From contig NZ_JBBUTH010000007.1 of assembly GCF_038066595.1 (NCBI RefSeq), forward strand, positions 617,247-681,246: DNA of 64,000 bases. The letters run 5' to 3'. A program made the translations under genes and the position numbers. The stretch is from Pseudaquabacterium inlustre (lineage in GTDB: Bacteria > Pseudomonadota > Gammaproteobacteria > Burkholderiales > Burkholderiaceae_C). The notes under the pieces were generated by a model, which was not told the origin of the DNA, made no database searches, and saw only the letters and a program-made list of their open reading frames with translations. Position 1 is the first letter of the stretch, and each line of letters starts with the position of its first letter. Below, one piece after another: positions 28,160 to 38,000 of this stretch.

Positions 28160-29113
28160 ATGCCCCGCAAGCCCGCCGCCGACACCGCCGCCGTGGCGCC
28201 GCCCCCCGGACCGGCGCTGACCGACTGGAACCTGCTGCGCTCGTTCATCGCGGTGCACGAGACCGGCACGCTGACCGAGGCCGCACGCCGCCTGGGCAGC
28301 ACCCAACCCAGCGTGGGCCGCCATGTGCGCGAGTTGGAAAGCACCCTCGGCGAGGCGCTGTTCGTGCGCCGGCCGGGCCGGCTGGAGCCGACGCAGCGGG
28401 CACGCGCGCTGTACGCCGCCGTGGCCGGCATGAAGCAGGCCGTGGCCAGCGCGCAAGGCCTCTTCGCCGACGCACAGGAGCGCGTGGTGGGCACGGTGCG
28501 CGTGGCCGCCTCCGAGGTCTATGCCTACCATGTGGTGACGCCGATCCTGGCCGCGCTGCTCGGCGAGCATCCGGGGCTGGAGATCGCGCTGTCGGTGTCC
28601 AACAGCGCCGACAACCTGCTGCGCCGCGACGCCGACATCGCGGTGCGCTTCTTCCGGCCCGAGCAGGACGACCTGATCGCCGTGCACCTGGGCGACACCG
28701 AACTCGGCCTGTACGCCCACGAGTCCTACCTGCAGCGCTTCGGCGAGCCGACCGACTTCAGCCTGCCCGACGAGGCCTTCGTGGCCGGCTTCGACCGCGA
28801 GGCTGCGCCGATCGGCCCCTTCCTGAAGCAGCCAGCGCCGGCCTTGTCGGTGCGCTTTCGCCTGCGCACCGACGCGATGCTGCCGCGCCAGGCGGCGGTC
28901 GAGACCGGTGGCGGCATTGGCGTGTTCCTCGCCGATGTGGCGGCCGAGCGGCCGGGCCTGCGCCGCGTGCTGGCCGACCGCTTCGGCCTGCCGCAGCAGG
29001 TGTGGCTGTGCGCCCATGCCGAACTGCGGCGCTCCGCCTCGATGCGCGTGGTGTGGGCGCGGCTGGAAAGTCGGCTGCGCGCCCGGCTGCTCAGGTCACC
29101 GGCGCCGGGTTGA
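28160..29113 (+). CDS. LysR-family transcriptional regulator
   Basis: 317 residues from the ATG at 28160. The N-terminal helix-turn-helix is LLRSFIAVHETGTLTEAARRLGSTQPSVGRHVRELE (about residues 27-62), followed by a linker helix and a type 2 periplasmic-binding-like effector domain beginning at GTVRVAASEVYAYHVVTP. Its last 23 bases overlap the end of garD on the other strand. It starts 34 bp after the nitroreductase-like gene and may be read through from it. It could regulate that gene or the aldarate genes; the convergent layout gives no clear hint, and the aldarate genes have their own LacI regulator. Confidence 0.9.
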   Translation: MPRKPAADTAAVAPPPGPALTDWNLLRSFIAVHETGTLTEAARRLGSTQPSVGRHVRELESTLGEALFVRRPGRLEPTQRARALYAAVAGMKQAVASAQGLFADAQERVVGTVRVAASEVYAYHVVTPILAALLGEHPGLEIALSVSNSADNLLRRDADIAVRFFRPEQDDLIAVHLGDTELGLYAHESYLQRFGEPTDFSLPDEAFVAGFDREAAPIGPFLKQPAPALSVRFRLRTDAMLPRQAAVETGGGIGVFLADVAAERPGLRRVLADRFGLPQQVWLCAHAELRRSASMRVVWARLESRLRARLLRSPAPG

Positions 29114-30662
29114 ACAGCACCAGCGCGTTGTGCAGTTGGTGCTGCTCTGCCCAGGTCTTCTTGCCGCTGGCCACGTCCAGCAGCGTGTGGAACATCTGCC
29201 AGCCGAGTTCTTCCACCGTGCACTCGCCATCGGCGATGGCGCCGGCGTTCACGTCCATCAGGTCGTGCCAGCGGCGCGCCAGATCGCTGCGCGTGGCCAC
29301 CTTCACCACCGGGCATTCGGCCAGGCCGTAGGGCGTGCCGCGGCCGGTGGTGAAGATGTGCAGGTTCATGCCCGCAGCCAGCTGCAGCGTGCCGCAGATG
29401 AAGTCACTGGCCGGCGTGGCGGCGTAGACCAGGCCGCGCTGCCCGGGCTTGAGCTTCTCGCCCGGCGCCAGCACATGCGAGATCGGCTGCGAGCCGCTCT
29501 TGATGATCGAGCCCATCGCCTTCTCGACGATGTTGGACAGGCCGCCCGCCTTGTTGCCCGGCGTGGTGTTGGCACTGCGGTCGACGCGGCCGCGGTCGAG
29601 ATAGCGGTCGTACCAGCCCAGCTCACGCACGATGGCTTCCGCCACTTCCGGCGTGGCGGCGCGGGCGGTGAGTTGCTCCACCGCGTCGCGCACCTCGGTG
29701 TTCTCACTGAACATCACGGTGGCGCCGGCGCGCACCAGCAGGTCGGCGCAGCAGCCCACGGCCGGGTTGGCGGTGACGCCCGAGAACGCATCCGAGCCGC
29801 CGCACTGCACACCCACCACCAGCTCGCTGGCCGGGATGGTCTCGCGCCGGCGCCGGTTCAAGCGCTCCAGGTGCACCGTGGCGCGTTCCAGGATGTGGTC
29901 GAGCATGGACTGGTAGCCCACATGCGCGCCATCCTGCAGGCACACGGTGTCGGGGCCGTCGTCCGCGCTGCGGCCATCGCTGATCGGGAAGCTGCCGGGC
30001 GGCAGCAGGCGCGTGGGCGGCAGCTTCTCGCAGCCCAGGCTCACCACCAGCACCTCGCCGCCGAAGTTCGGGTTCAGGCTGATGTGGCGCAGCGTGCGGA
30101 TGGGGATCGCCGCATCGGGCGCGTCGATGGCCACGCCGCAGCCGTAGGCATGCTCCAGCGCCACCACCCCATCCACGTTGGGGTAGCGCGGCAGCAGCTC
30201 GGCGCGGATGCGGCGCGCGGCCTGCTCCACCACGCCGGCCACGCACTGCACCGTGGTGGTGATGGCCAGCAGGTTGCGCGTGCCCACCGAGCCATCGGCG
30301 TTGCGGTAGCCCTGGAAGCTGTGGCCGGTGAGCGCTTCGGCCGGGGCCGGCTTCACGGTGGCCATCGGCAGACCTTCCAGTGCGCGGGCGCCGGGCATCT
30401 GCAGGCGCTTCTCGTGCACCCAGCTGCCCTGCGCAATGTCTTGCAGCGCATAGCCGATGGCCACGCCGTAGCGCAGCACGGCATCACCCGCCTTCAGGTC
30501 CACCAGCGCCAGCTTGTGGCCCTGCGGCACATGCTCGCGCAGCACCAGGCCGTCGTCGAACACGGTGCCGGCCGGCAGGCCGCCGTCATTGGCGACGATG
30601 GCCACGTTGTCGCGCGCATCCATCACGATGCGCAGCGGGGCCTTTTGGGGTGCGTCGGTCAT
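29091..30662 (-). CDS. garD: Galactarate dehydratase (UxaA/GarD family)
   Basis: 523 residues from the ATG at 30662. An N-terminal SAF-type domain (about residues 10-95, GLVLREHVPQGHKLALVD) is joined to the large UxaA/GarD catalytic part with GYRNADGSVGTRNLLAI, HAYGCGVAI and VVGVQCGGSDAFSGVTANPA, and the C-terminal GRGTPYG. GarD dehydrates meso-galactarate to 5-keto-4-deoxy-D-glucarate with a metal cofactor. Altronate dehydratase is the closest alternative, but the neighbour talarate/galactarate dehydratase and Bug receptor favour an aldarate. It is the last gene of a minus-strand run starting at the LacI gene, 11 bp after the Bug receptor. Confidence 0.85.
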   Translation of the reverse strand: MTDAPQKAPLRIVMDARDNVAIVANDGGLPAGTVFDDGLVLREHVPQGHKLALVDLKAGDAVLRYGVAIGYALQDIAQGSWVHEKRLQMPGARALEGLPMATVKPAPAEALTGHSFQGYRNADGSVGTRNLLAITTTVQCVAGVVEQAARRIRAELLPRYPNVDGVVALEHAYGCGVAIDAPDAAIPIRTLRHISLNPNFGGEVLVVSLGCEKLPPTRLLPPGSFPISDGRSADDGPDTVCLQDGAHVGYQSMLDHILERATVHLERLNRRRRETIPASELVVGVQCGGSDAFSGVTANPAVGCCADLLVRAGATVMFSENTEVRDAVEQLTARAATPEVAEAIVRELGWYDRYLDRGRVDRSANTTPGNKAGGLSNIVEKAMGSIIKSGSQPISHVLAPGEKLKPGQRGLVYAATPASDFICGTLQLAAGMNLHIFTTGRGTPYGLAECPVVKVATRSDLARRWHDLMDVNAGAIADGECTVEELGWQMFHTLLDVASGKKTWAEQHQLHNALVLFNPAPVT

Positions 30663-30673
30663 GGTGCGGGGAA

Positions 30674-31654
30674 TCAATCTGCGGTGATCTTGCCGGTTTC
30701 GATCACCTTCTTCCAGCGCGCAAACTCGGCGGCCTGGAAGGCGGTGAACTGCTCGGGCGTGTTGCCCACGATCTCGAAGCCCAGCTCCAGCAGCTTGGGT
30801 TTGACCGTGGCATCGTTCAGCGCCGCCACGATGCCGTCGCGCAGCTTGGTCTTGATGTCATTGGGCAGGCCCTTGGGCGCGGCAAAAGCCTGCCACGAGG
30901 TGACGGTGACGCCCTTGAAGCCCAGCTCTTCCATCGTGGGCACATCGGGCAGCAGCGGCGAGCGCTTGGCGCTGGTGACGGCCAGCGCGCGCAGCTTGCC
31001 GGCCTTGATGTTGGCCAGGCCGGTGTTGATGTTCATGAACGACGCATCCACCACGCCGCCGATCAGGTCGCTCATGGCCGGGGCACCGCCCTTGTAGGGC
31101 ACGTGCGTGGCCTTGGTGGCCGTTTCCTGCCAGAACAGCTCGGCCGTCAGGTGGTCCGACGTGCCATTGCCGGCCGAGGCGAAGCTCATCTTGTCGGGGT
31201 TGGCCTTGATGAACTTCAGCAGGTCGGCAAAGCTCTTGTGTGGCGACGCGGCCGGCACGGCCAGCACATTGGGCGCCTGCACGGCCACGGTGATGTAGTC
31301 GAAGTCCTTCAACGCGTCGTAGCCCGTGTTCTTGATCAGGTGCGGGCCGATCACGAACGGGCCCAGCGACGACACGAAGATCGTGGCGCCATCGGGCGCG
31401 GCGCGCTTGGCCTGGGCCGCACCCAGCGTGCCACCGGCACCCGCCTTGTTGTCGACGACGAAGCTGGCGCCGAACTTCTCCTGCAGCTTGGCGCCCACGG
31501 TGCGCGCGATCAGGTCGGTGGAGCCGCCGGGCGGAAACGGCACCAGCAGCGTCACGGTCTTGGGCGGCCAGGTGTCGGCCTGGGCCGGCAGATGGGCCGC
31601 CAGGGCCAGGGCGGCAACGGCCACGAAGCGGGGCAGGCGGGTCAGAACGGTCAT
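30674..31654 (-). CDS. Bug-family periplasmic receptor in an aldarate operon
   Basis: 326 residues from the ATG at 31654. The signal peptide FVAVAALALAAHLPAQA is cut before DTWPPKTVTLLVPFPPGGSTD, a textbook Bug N-terminus. VVDNKAGAGGTLGAAQAKRA and THVPYKGGAPAMSDLIGG form the ligand pocket walls. Placed between garD and an enolase-superfamily sugar-acid dehydratase, its ligand is probably galactarate, talarate or glucarate. No TctA/TctB genes are present, so uptake must use membrane subunits encoded elsewhere. Confidence 0.92.
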   Translation of the reverse strand: MTVLTRLPRFVAVAALALAAHLPAQADTWPPKTVTLLVPFPPGGSTDLIARTVGAKLQEKFGASFVVDNKAGAGGTLGAAQAKRAAPDGATIFVSSLGPFVIGPHLIKNTGYDALKDFDYITVAVQAPNVLAVPAASPHKSFADLLKFIKANPDKMSFASAGNGTSDHLTAELFWQETATKATHVPYKGGAPAMSDLIGGVVDASFMNINTGLANIKAGKLRALAVTSAKRSPLLPDVPTMEELGFKGVTVTSWQAFAAPKGLPNDIKTKLRDGIVAALNDATVKPKLLELGFEIVGNTPEQFTAFQAAEFARWKKVIETGKITAD

Positions 31655-31750
31655 GGGTCAGTCTCCTGAGGTGGGGCGGTCGGTGGCGACTCTGGTGTGT
31701 ACGGAGAAGAGAAATAGAGCGAGAGAACGCGGATGGGGTTGGGTGCCGGA

Positions 31751-32884
31751 TCAGGCGCGCTGGCCCACCTCGGCGCGCTCACGCGTCCAGGCACGGGCCT
31801 GTTCGCTCAAGCTCACGCCCAGGCCCGGCCGCTGCGGCACCAGCATGCGGCCGTTCTGGATTTCCAACCGCTCGTTGAACAGTGGCTCCAGCCAGTCGAA
31901 GTGCTCCACCCAGGTCTCGGTGGGATAGGCGGCGCCCAGGTGCACATGCAGTTCCATCGCGAAGTGCGGCGCCAGCATCAGGCCCGCGGCCTCGGCCTGC
32001 GCGGCGATCTTCAGGAACGGGGTGATGCCGCCCACGCGCGGCGCGTCGGGCATCAGGTAGTCGGCCGCGCGGTGGCGGATCAGGTCGCCATGCTCCATCG
32101 CGCTGGTCAGCATTTCGCCAGTGGCGATCGGCGTGTCGAAGGCCTGGGCCAGCGCGGCGTGCCCCTCGTGGTCATACGCGTCCAGCGGCTCCTCGATCCA
32201 CACCAGGTTGAAGTCTTCGAAGCGGCGGCACATGCGCTGCGCCGTGGGCCGGTCCCACTGCTGGTTGGCATCCACCATCAGCGCCACGCCCTCGCCCAGG
32301 TGCTTGCGCACGGCCGAGACGCGCTCGATGTCCTTGGCCCGGTCGGGCTGGCCCACCTTGAGCTTGATGCCGCCGATGCCGCGCGCAACCGACTTCTCGG
32401 CATTCACCAGCAGCTGATCGAGCGGCGTGTGCAGGAAGCCACCCGAGGTGTTGTAGCAGGCCACCGAGTCGCGGTGCGCGCCCAGCAGCTTGGCCAGCGA
32501 CAGGCCGGCGCGCTTGGCCTTCAGGTCGTACAGCGCCACGTCGAAGGCGCCGATGGCCTGCGCCGACAGGCCGCTGCGGCCCACCGAGGCACCGGCCCAG
32601 CACAGCTTGGTCCACAGCCGGGCGATGTCGTTGGCGTCTTCACCGATCAGTGCCGGCGCCACCTCCTTGGCATGGGCGAACTGCCCCGGCCCGCCCGCGC
32701 GCTTGCTGTAGGTGAAGCCCAGGCCCTGGTGGCCGCCCTCGGTCTCGATCTCGGCAAACAGCATCGCGATCTCGGTCATCGGCTTCTGGCGGCCGGTGAG
32801 CACCTTGGCATCGCTGATCGGGTTGGCCAGCGGCAGGTAGCAGGACGACAGCGCGATGTGCGCAATGCGGTCGGCGGAACTCAT
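31751..32884 (-). CDS. L-talarate/galactarate dehydratase-like enolase-superfamily enzyme
   Basis: 377 residues from the ATG at 32884. Mandelate racemase subgroup of the enolase superfamily: catalytic lysines in KLKVG (Lys174/Lys176), metal ligands Asp205 (VDANQQW), Glu231 (EEPLDAYDHEGH) and Glu257 (ATGEMLT), and the general base His307 (APHFAMELHVHLG). The residue pattern, including WVEHFDWLEPLFN near the C-terminus, follows L-talarate/galactarate dehydratase, which forms 5-keto-4-deoxy-glucarate. Glucarate dehydratase is less likely. Cytoplasmic, Mg-dependent. Two LacI-type operators lie 43-80 bp upstream, so it is probably the first gene of the operon repressed by the adjacent regulator. 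Confidence 0.88.
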   Translation of the reverse strand: MSSADRIAHIALSSCYLPLANPISDAKVLTGRQKPMTEIAMLFAEIETEGGHQGLGFTYSKRAGGPGQFAHAKEVAPALIGEDANDIARLWTKLCWAGASVGRSGLSAQAIGAFDVALYDLKAKRAGLSLAKLLGAHRDSVACYNTSGGFLHTPLDQLLVNAEKSVARGIGGIKLKVGQPDRAKDIERVSAVRKHLGEGVALMVDANQQWDRPTAQRMCRRFEDFNLVWIEEPLDAYDHEGHAALAQAFDTPIATGEMLTSAMEHGDLIRHRAADYLMPDAPRVGGITPFLKIAAQAEAAGLMLAPHFAMELHVHLGAAYPTETWVEHFDWLEPLFNERLEIQNGRMLVPQRPGLGVSLSEQARAWTRERAEVGQRA

Positions 32885-32926
32885 GGGCAATCCTGGAGAG
32901 GTCGGAAACGGATGACGGCAGCAAAC

Positions 32927-32938
32927 GGTAGCGCTACC
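32927..32938. promoter_or_regulatory. LacI-type operator 1 upstream of the talarate/galactarate dehydratase
   Basis: Perfect 12-bp palindrome GGTAGCGCTACC, the central-CG form preferred by LacI/GalR regulators. It is 43 bp upstream of the dehydratase ATG and 26 bp (centre to centre) from an identical copy. Confidence 0.8.
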
Positions 32939-32952
32939 AAATTGACACGGAT

Positions 32953-32964
32953 GGTAGCGCTACC
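32953..32964. promoter_or_regulatory. LacI-type operator 2
   Basis: Second exact copy of GGTAGCGCTACC in the 146-bp gap between the regulator's stop codon and the dehydratase start. Two copies 26 bp apart suggest cooperative or promoter-occluding repression. The surrounding gap is AT-richer than the rest of the locus and should hold the promoter. Confidence 0.8.
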
Positions 32965-33012
32965 GAATTCACTTGAGAAGGTCAGACAACCTCGGGATTA
33001 CCCGAGTTCAGC

Positions 33013-33031
33013 AGGCGCCGCTTCGGCGCCT
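33013..33031 (-). terminator. Stem-loop at the end of the LacI-family gene
   Basis: AGGCGCCG and CGGCGCCT pair around a 3-base CTT loop, directly after (and touching) the stop codon of the regulator gene. There is no T-run, so it may be a weak terminator separating the regulator from the operon downstream. Confidence 0.4.
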
Positions 33032-34089
33032 CAGCTGCTTTGCCGCTCGATCAGCTCGAAGCCGATGTCCACCACGCGCTCGGCCACCGCCTGCCCTTCG
33101 GCCCGCGCGATCAGAAAGCGCGCCGCCTGCTCGCCGATGCCGGCGCCGTTGATGTTCACCGAGCTGATGGCCGGCGCCGCCTGGGCCGCCATCTCCAGGT
33201 TGCCGAAGCCCACCACGGCCAGGTCGGCGGGCACGTCCAGGCCCTGCACGCGGGCCTCGGTCAGCAGGCCCAGGGCCAGCAGGTCCGAGCTGCAGAACAC
33301 CGCGTCCACGGCATCGGCGGCGCCTGCACCCTGGCCTGCCAGGCCGGGCATCAGCGCCGCCAGCGCGCCACGCCCGGCCTGCAGCGTGGTGGGGGCCGGC
33401 ACCACATGCGCACGCACCGGCGGCAGGCCCAGCGCCTGCGCCGCGCGGGCAAAGGCGGCGGCGCGCTGCTGCGCCCGCGGATCGTCGCCCGACAGCGTGG
33501 CCAGCCGGCGCCGGCCGCGGCCGTGCAGGTAGCGCGCCACGGCCTCGCCCACGGCCTGGTGCGAGAAGCCCACCAGCATGTCCAGCGGCGTGGGCGTCAG
33601 GTCCCAGGTTTCCACCACCGGAATGCCCGAGGCCAGCAGCCGGCGGCGGCTGGCATCCGAGTGCAGGATGCCGGTGAGCACGATGCCGTCGGGCCGCCGG
33701 CCGATGATGGCTTCCAGCAGCGCGTCCTCGCGCCGGCCCTCGTAGCCGGCCTGGCCCACCATCAGCTGGTAGCCGGCGGCGTCCAGCGTCTCGGTCAGCG
33801 CCTGGATGGTGTCCAGGAACACCGGCCCCGACACCGTGGGCACCACCAGGGCCACCAGCCGGCTGCGCGTGGACGCCAGGCCGCCGGCCAGCCGGTTGGG
33901 CACATAGCCGGTGCGGGCCACGGCCTCCTGCACCTTCTTCAGCACCTCGGGCGATACCTGGGCGGGCGTGTTCAGCGCGCGCGAGGCGGTGATCGGCGCC
34001 ACGCCGGCCAGGCGCGCCACGTCGTGCAGCGTCACCGCGCCACTGCTGCGGCGCGAGCGCTTGGCGGGAACGGGCGGCTCGGAGGTCAT
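33031..34089 (-). CDS. LacI-family transcriptional repressor of the aldarate operon
   Basis: 352 residues from the ATG at 34089; a start 11 codons upstream would run through the operator at 34109-34120 and is rejected. The N-terminal helix-turn-helix is VTLHDVARLAGVAPITASRALNTP (about residues 19-42) with the hinge YVPNRLAGGLAS. The sugar-binding-like core includes LVALVVPTVSGPVF, RPDGIVLTG and DAVFCSSDLLALG. It most resembles GntR-type members (acid sugar regulators), matching the aldarate genes downstream. Operators upstream of itself and of the dehydratase indicate autoregulation and control of the operon; the inducer is probably a sugar acid. Confidence 0.92.
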   Translation of the reverse strand: MTSEPPVPAKRSRRSSGAVTLHDVARLAGVAPITASRALNTPAQVSPEVLKKVQEAVARTGYVPNRLAGGLASTRSRLVALVVPTVSGPVFLDTIQALTETLDAAGYQLMVGQAGYEGRREDALLEAIIGRRPDGIVLTGILHSDASRRRLLASGIPVVETWDLTPTPLDMLVGFSHQAVGEAVARYLHGRGRRRLATLSGDDPRAQQRAAAFARAAQALGLPPVRAHVVPAPTTLQAGRGALAALMPGLAGQGAGAADAVDAVFCSSDLLALGLLTEARVQGLDVPADLAVVGFGNLEMAAQAAPAISSVNINGAGIGEQAARFLIARAEGQAVAERVVDIGFELIERQSS

Positions 34090-34108
34090 CGCGCCGCATT
34101 CTAGGTTT

Positions 34109-34120
34109 GGCAGCGCTACC
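34109..34120. promoter_or_regulatory. LacI-type operator upstream of the repressor gene
   Basis: GGCAGCGCTACC differs by one base from the two perfect operators at 32927 and 32953. It ends 20 bp before the repressor's ATG, consistent with autoregulation. Confidence 0.72.
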
Positions 34121-34135
34121 ATACGGTGGCTCGCC

Positions 34136-35034
34136 TCACCAATCGCCCACGGCCGCCACCAGGCGCTGCCACAACTCGTCGCCCTGCAGGCCGTTGGTCA
34201 GGATCACCAGGCCGCTGCCCCGTGTGGGCGAGAACTGCGCGAAGCTGCGAAAGCCGGTGCTGTTGGCACCGCTGTGGTGGGCGATGTCGCCCTGCGCCGT
34301 GCGGTTGATCGACCAGCCCAGGCCCCAGAACACCGCCTGGCCCTGGGCCGCGCCGGGGCGCTCGATCGGCTCGCGCGCATCCACCGCCACCTGCGGGCGC
34401 AGCATCTCCTGCGCCGCGGCGCGCGACAGCAGCGTCGACTCGCCGCGCCCGGCTTTCAGCATCTCCAGCAGCAGGCGCGCGTAGTCATGGGCCGTGGTGT
34501 AGAGCGAGTAGGCCGCGTTCGGGTGCGCATAGCGCGAGCGCGGGCGTGGCATGCCGTCGCGGTCATGCCCGGTGGCCTGCCGGGCGCCGATCGGCGGCGT
34601 CCAGCCGAAGTCGGTGCCGCTCAGGCCCAGCGGGCCGAACAGCCGGGCCTGGGCCAGGGCCTGTAGCGGCTGGCCGGTGAGCCATTCCACGCGCCGTTGC
34701 AGGTGGAAGATGCCCTCGCCCGAGTAACCGAAGCGCGCACCGGGGCGAAACAGCAGTGGCAGCGGGCCTTCGACCTCCTCGCCGCCGGGGCGATGGCGAC
34801 CGAGGTGCGCACACGCGCGTCGGCGCTGCGCAGGGCCTGGACCAGCGCCGGCACGGCCGCCTCGCCCACCTGGCCGAGTGCCACGGCCGCGTCGCCACGG
34901 CGATAGGAGTCGTCGTCGCCCAGCCGGGCCACCCACGGCGCCACATCGGCGGCCGCCGTGCTGAACGGCAGGCCGTAGGCCAGGCACAGCAGCAGGGGCG
35001 GCAGCAGGGACAGCGGGGGCCTGGGGCGGCGCAT
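34136..35034 (-). pseudogene. Chimeric broken gene: HEAT-repeat start joined out of frame to a beta-lactamase-family (serine hydrolase) end
   Basis: Reading from 35034, a good ATG, a signal peptide (LLPPLLLCLAYGLPFSTAAA) and HEAT-like repeats (DDDSYRRGDAAVALGQVGEA, VPALVQALRSADARVRTSVAI) run to about 34785. From there the coding signal continues in another frame down to 34136 as the C-terminal part of a class C-like serine hydrolase. That part has FGYSGEGIFHLQRRVEWLTG, YSLYTTAHDYARLLLEML, HHSGANSTGFRSF (the KTG-equivalent HSG) and a normal C-terminus. The SxxK nucleophile half of the hydrolase and the rest of the HEAT protein are missing. A deletion fusing two adjacent genes with a frame change explains this best; a sequencing error alone could not supply the missing domains. 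Confidence 0.75.
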
Positions 35035-35081
35035 CGGTACTCCGGCAGGGCCCGCGCATTCTGGCCCCGCGCGGTGGCCGC

Positions 35082-38000
35082 TCAGCCGCCCGCCCACACG
35101 TCCAGCAGGTAGCGCTGTTCGCGCTGCAACGTGGCCAGCCAGTCGTCGCCGGCGCCGTGGTCGCGGGCAATGGCCTGCAGCGCGGCGCGCACCGCCGGCT
35201 CCATGCGCGCGCCGTCGCCGCACACATGGATGCGTGCCTGCGGCTGGCCGATCAGCGCCCACACGGCATCGGCCTGCTGGGCCAGGCGGTGCTGCACATA
35301 GACCGGCTCGGCGCCCTGGCGCGAGTGGGCGTACAGCAGCTGCAGCACGCCCGCTTTGGCCCAGGCCTGCAGTTCGTCGGCATATAGCGCATCCAGCTGC
35401 GGGTGGCGGCAACCGAAGACCAGCAGCGCCGGCCCCAGCCGCGCGCCCGCGGCCTGCAGCGCGGCACGCTGCTGCGCAAAGCCGCGGAACGGTGCGATGC
35501 CGCTGCCGGCGGCCACCATCAGCAGGGGCACCGTGGGGTCATCCGGCAGCGTGAAGCCCGGCGCGCCGCGCTGCAGCCGGCCCCACCACACATCACCCGG
35601 CTGCGCCTGCTGCAGCTGGCCCGAGCACACACCGCGGTGGCGCTGGGCCGGATCGAGGCGCGACGGTGCGTCCACCACCGAGACGGTGAGCGCCACGCGC
35701 TGCGCATCCACCACCGGCGACGAGGCCACCGAGTAGTGCCGCGGCGCCAGCGCCGGCCACAGCGGCAGCAGCGCGGCCAGCGGTGCCTCACACGCGGGCC
35801 AGCGTTCCAGCAGCTGCAGCAGGCTGGGCCGCGGCGCATCGGGCGCGGCATCCCATTCGGCGGCCAGTGCAGCCATCTGGCCGCCGGTGTGCGGACAGCG
35901 GGTGTGGGCGGCCAGCAGCTGCAGCTGGCGGCGCGTGGCCGGGGCCTGCAGCTCCAGCGCCTCGGCGAACAGCTGGTGCAGCGGCTGGGCGGCGCCCTCG
36001 TCGGCATAGGGCAGGTGCAGCCAGCGCCGCGCGCCGGGGGCCGGCGGCGCCAGCTGCAGCCGGGCCTCACCGTCCAGGCCCAGGCGCCGCAGCGCGCGCT
36101 GCACCAGCGCGTCGGGGTTGCGCGGCAGCAGCGCCAGGTGATCACCCACCTGCCAGGTCGCCTCGGCGCCCGGCGGCAGCGAGAACTCGATGTGGCGGGT
36201 GCTGCGTTCGGGCGGCTGGCCGTTGGCCCCACATTGCAGCTCGCGGTTGACGCGCACGGTGAGCGGCAGCGCACCGGGCAGGCGGCTGGCCGCCGGCACC
36301 GTGGCCGCCGGCAGCCAGTGCAGGGCCAGCGGCTCGGGCAGCGCGGCCGCGCTGTCGACCTGGGTGGGCGCCGCCAGCCCGGCCGGCGCGCCGCCCAGCG
36401 CCGCCGCCACGGCCGGCCACAGCGTGGCGGCCCAGGCCTGGAAGTCGGCGTCCAGATCCTCGCGCGCATCGCCCTCGCCGCGCGGCAGCAGGCGCTGCGC
36501 GCCGCGCGCGGCCAGCGCCGCGTCGATCTGGCGTGGCACCGCCTGGTAGGTGCTGGACCAGTCGCGGTGGCCGCAGCCGAACACGGCATAGCGCAGGCCG
36601 GCCAGCGCATCGGCCGCGGCCGGCCGGGCCAGACCAGCGCAGAAAGCGCGCGCGTTGTCGGGCGGCGTGCCGTTGTACGAGGCGCTCACCAGCAGCAGCA
36701 GGCCGCCGCCGCGCAACACCTCGGGCAGGGCCTCGGGCAGCGTGTCGGCGTGGGCGTCCAGCGGCGCCACCGTCACCGCCAGGCCGCGGGCGCGGCCGGC
36801 CTCGGCCAGCTGCTGCGCGATGTCTTCGGCCGTGCCGCCGTTGGAGCCGTGCAGCACCAGCAGCGGCGTGCCGGCCGCGGCCACTGGCAGCAGGGGGATC
36901 GCTGGCGCCGCTGCCGCAGGGGCCGCGGCCGCCGGCGCGGGGCCACGGGCGGCCGAGCCGGCAGATGCCGGCACTGTCACAGGCTGCGCCAGGCGCCGCG
37001 CCCGCACGTGGATGTGCAGGCCCTCGGGCTTGATGGTCAGCGCCTCGCGGATGCGCAGCTGGTAGCCGCTGGGGTCCACCAGCTCGAAGCGCTGCAGGAT
37101 CAGGCCCAGCACCAGCGTGGCCTCCTGCATCGCGAACTGCCGGCCGATGCAGGCGCGCTGGCCGTTGCCGAAGGGCTTCCAGGCATGGGCCGGGCGTGCC
37201 GCCTCGGCCGCGCGGGTGAAGCGGTCGGGGTCGAAGGCCTCGGGGTCGGGGCCCCACACGGCCGGGTCGCGGTGCAGCGCCAGCGTGTTCAGGATCACCA
37301 GGCTGCGCCGCGGCACCGGGTAGGCCATGGCGCCGCCGATGGTGGTGTCGGCCCGCGCCTGCAGGCCGATGCCCGGCGCCGGCGGGTACAGGCGCAGCGT
37401 CTCCTTCAGCACCTGCTGCACATAGGGCAGCTGGTTGACCTGGGCATGGTCGGGCCACACGGCGGTGTCGGTGCCGAACACCGCGTCCACCTCGGCGCGG
37501 GCGCGGGCCAGCACCTCGGGGTGGCGCATCAGCTCCACCAGCGCAAAGCTCAGCAGGTTGCTGGTGGTCTCGTGGCCGGCGATCAGGAACTCGATGCACT
37601 CGTCGCGGATCTCGCGGTCGTCCAGGCGCTCGCCGCTGGCCTTGTCCTCGCCGGCCAGCATGTAGCTCAGCAGGTCGGGCATCTCGGCCAGCCCCAAGCC
37701 GCTGGCGCGGCGCTCGCGCACGATGGCCTCCACCATGCCGTGCATGTAGGCCACATCGCGTTCCATCTGCGCCATCTCGCGGCGCAGCCGCCAATGCTCC
37801 AGCGGGATGCCGCGGCGGCGCTGCACGGTCTCGAGCGAGCGGGTCAGCGCATCGACGAAGGGGTGGAAGCCCTCGCGGTAGAAGCTGTTGAAGCGGTAGC
37901 CGAAGCCGCACAGGCCGATGGTGTCCAGCGTCAGCGCGGTCATGTCGCGCACCACGTCCACGGTGTCGTCGGCGTTCAGCCGCGCCCACTTGGCCACCAG

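Noticed and set aside
24712..28494. Minus-strand open frame of about 1260 codons
   Set aside because: It is the reverse-complement shadow of the DGPF, ECF sigma, nitroreductase-like and LysR genes in GC-rich DNA; the protein is low-complexity and matches no family.
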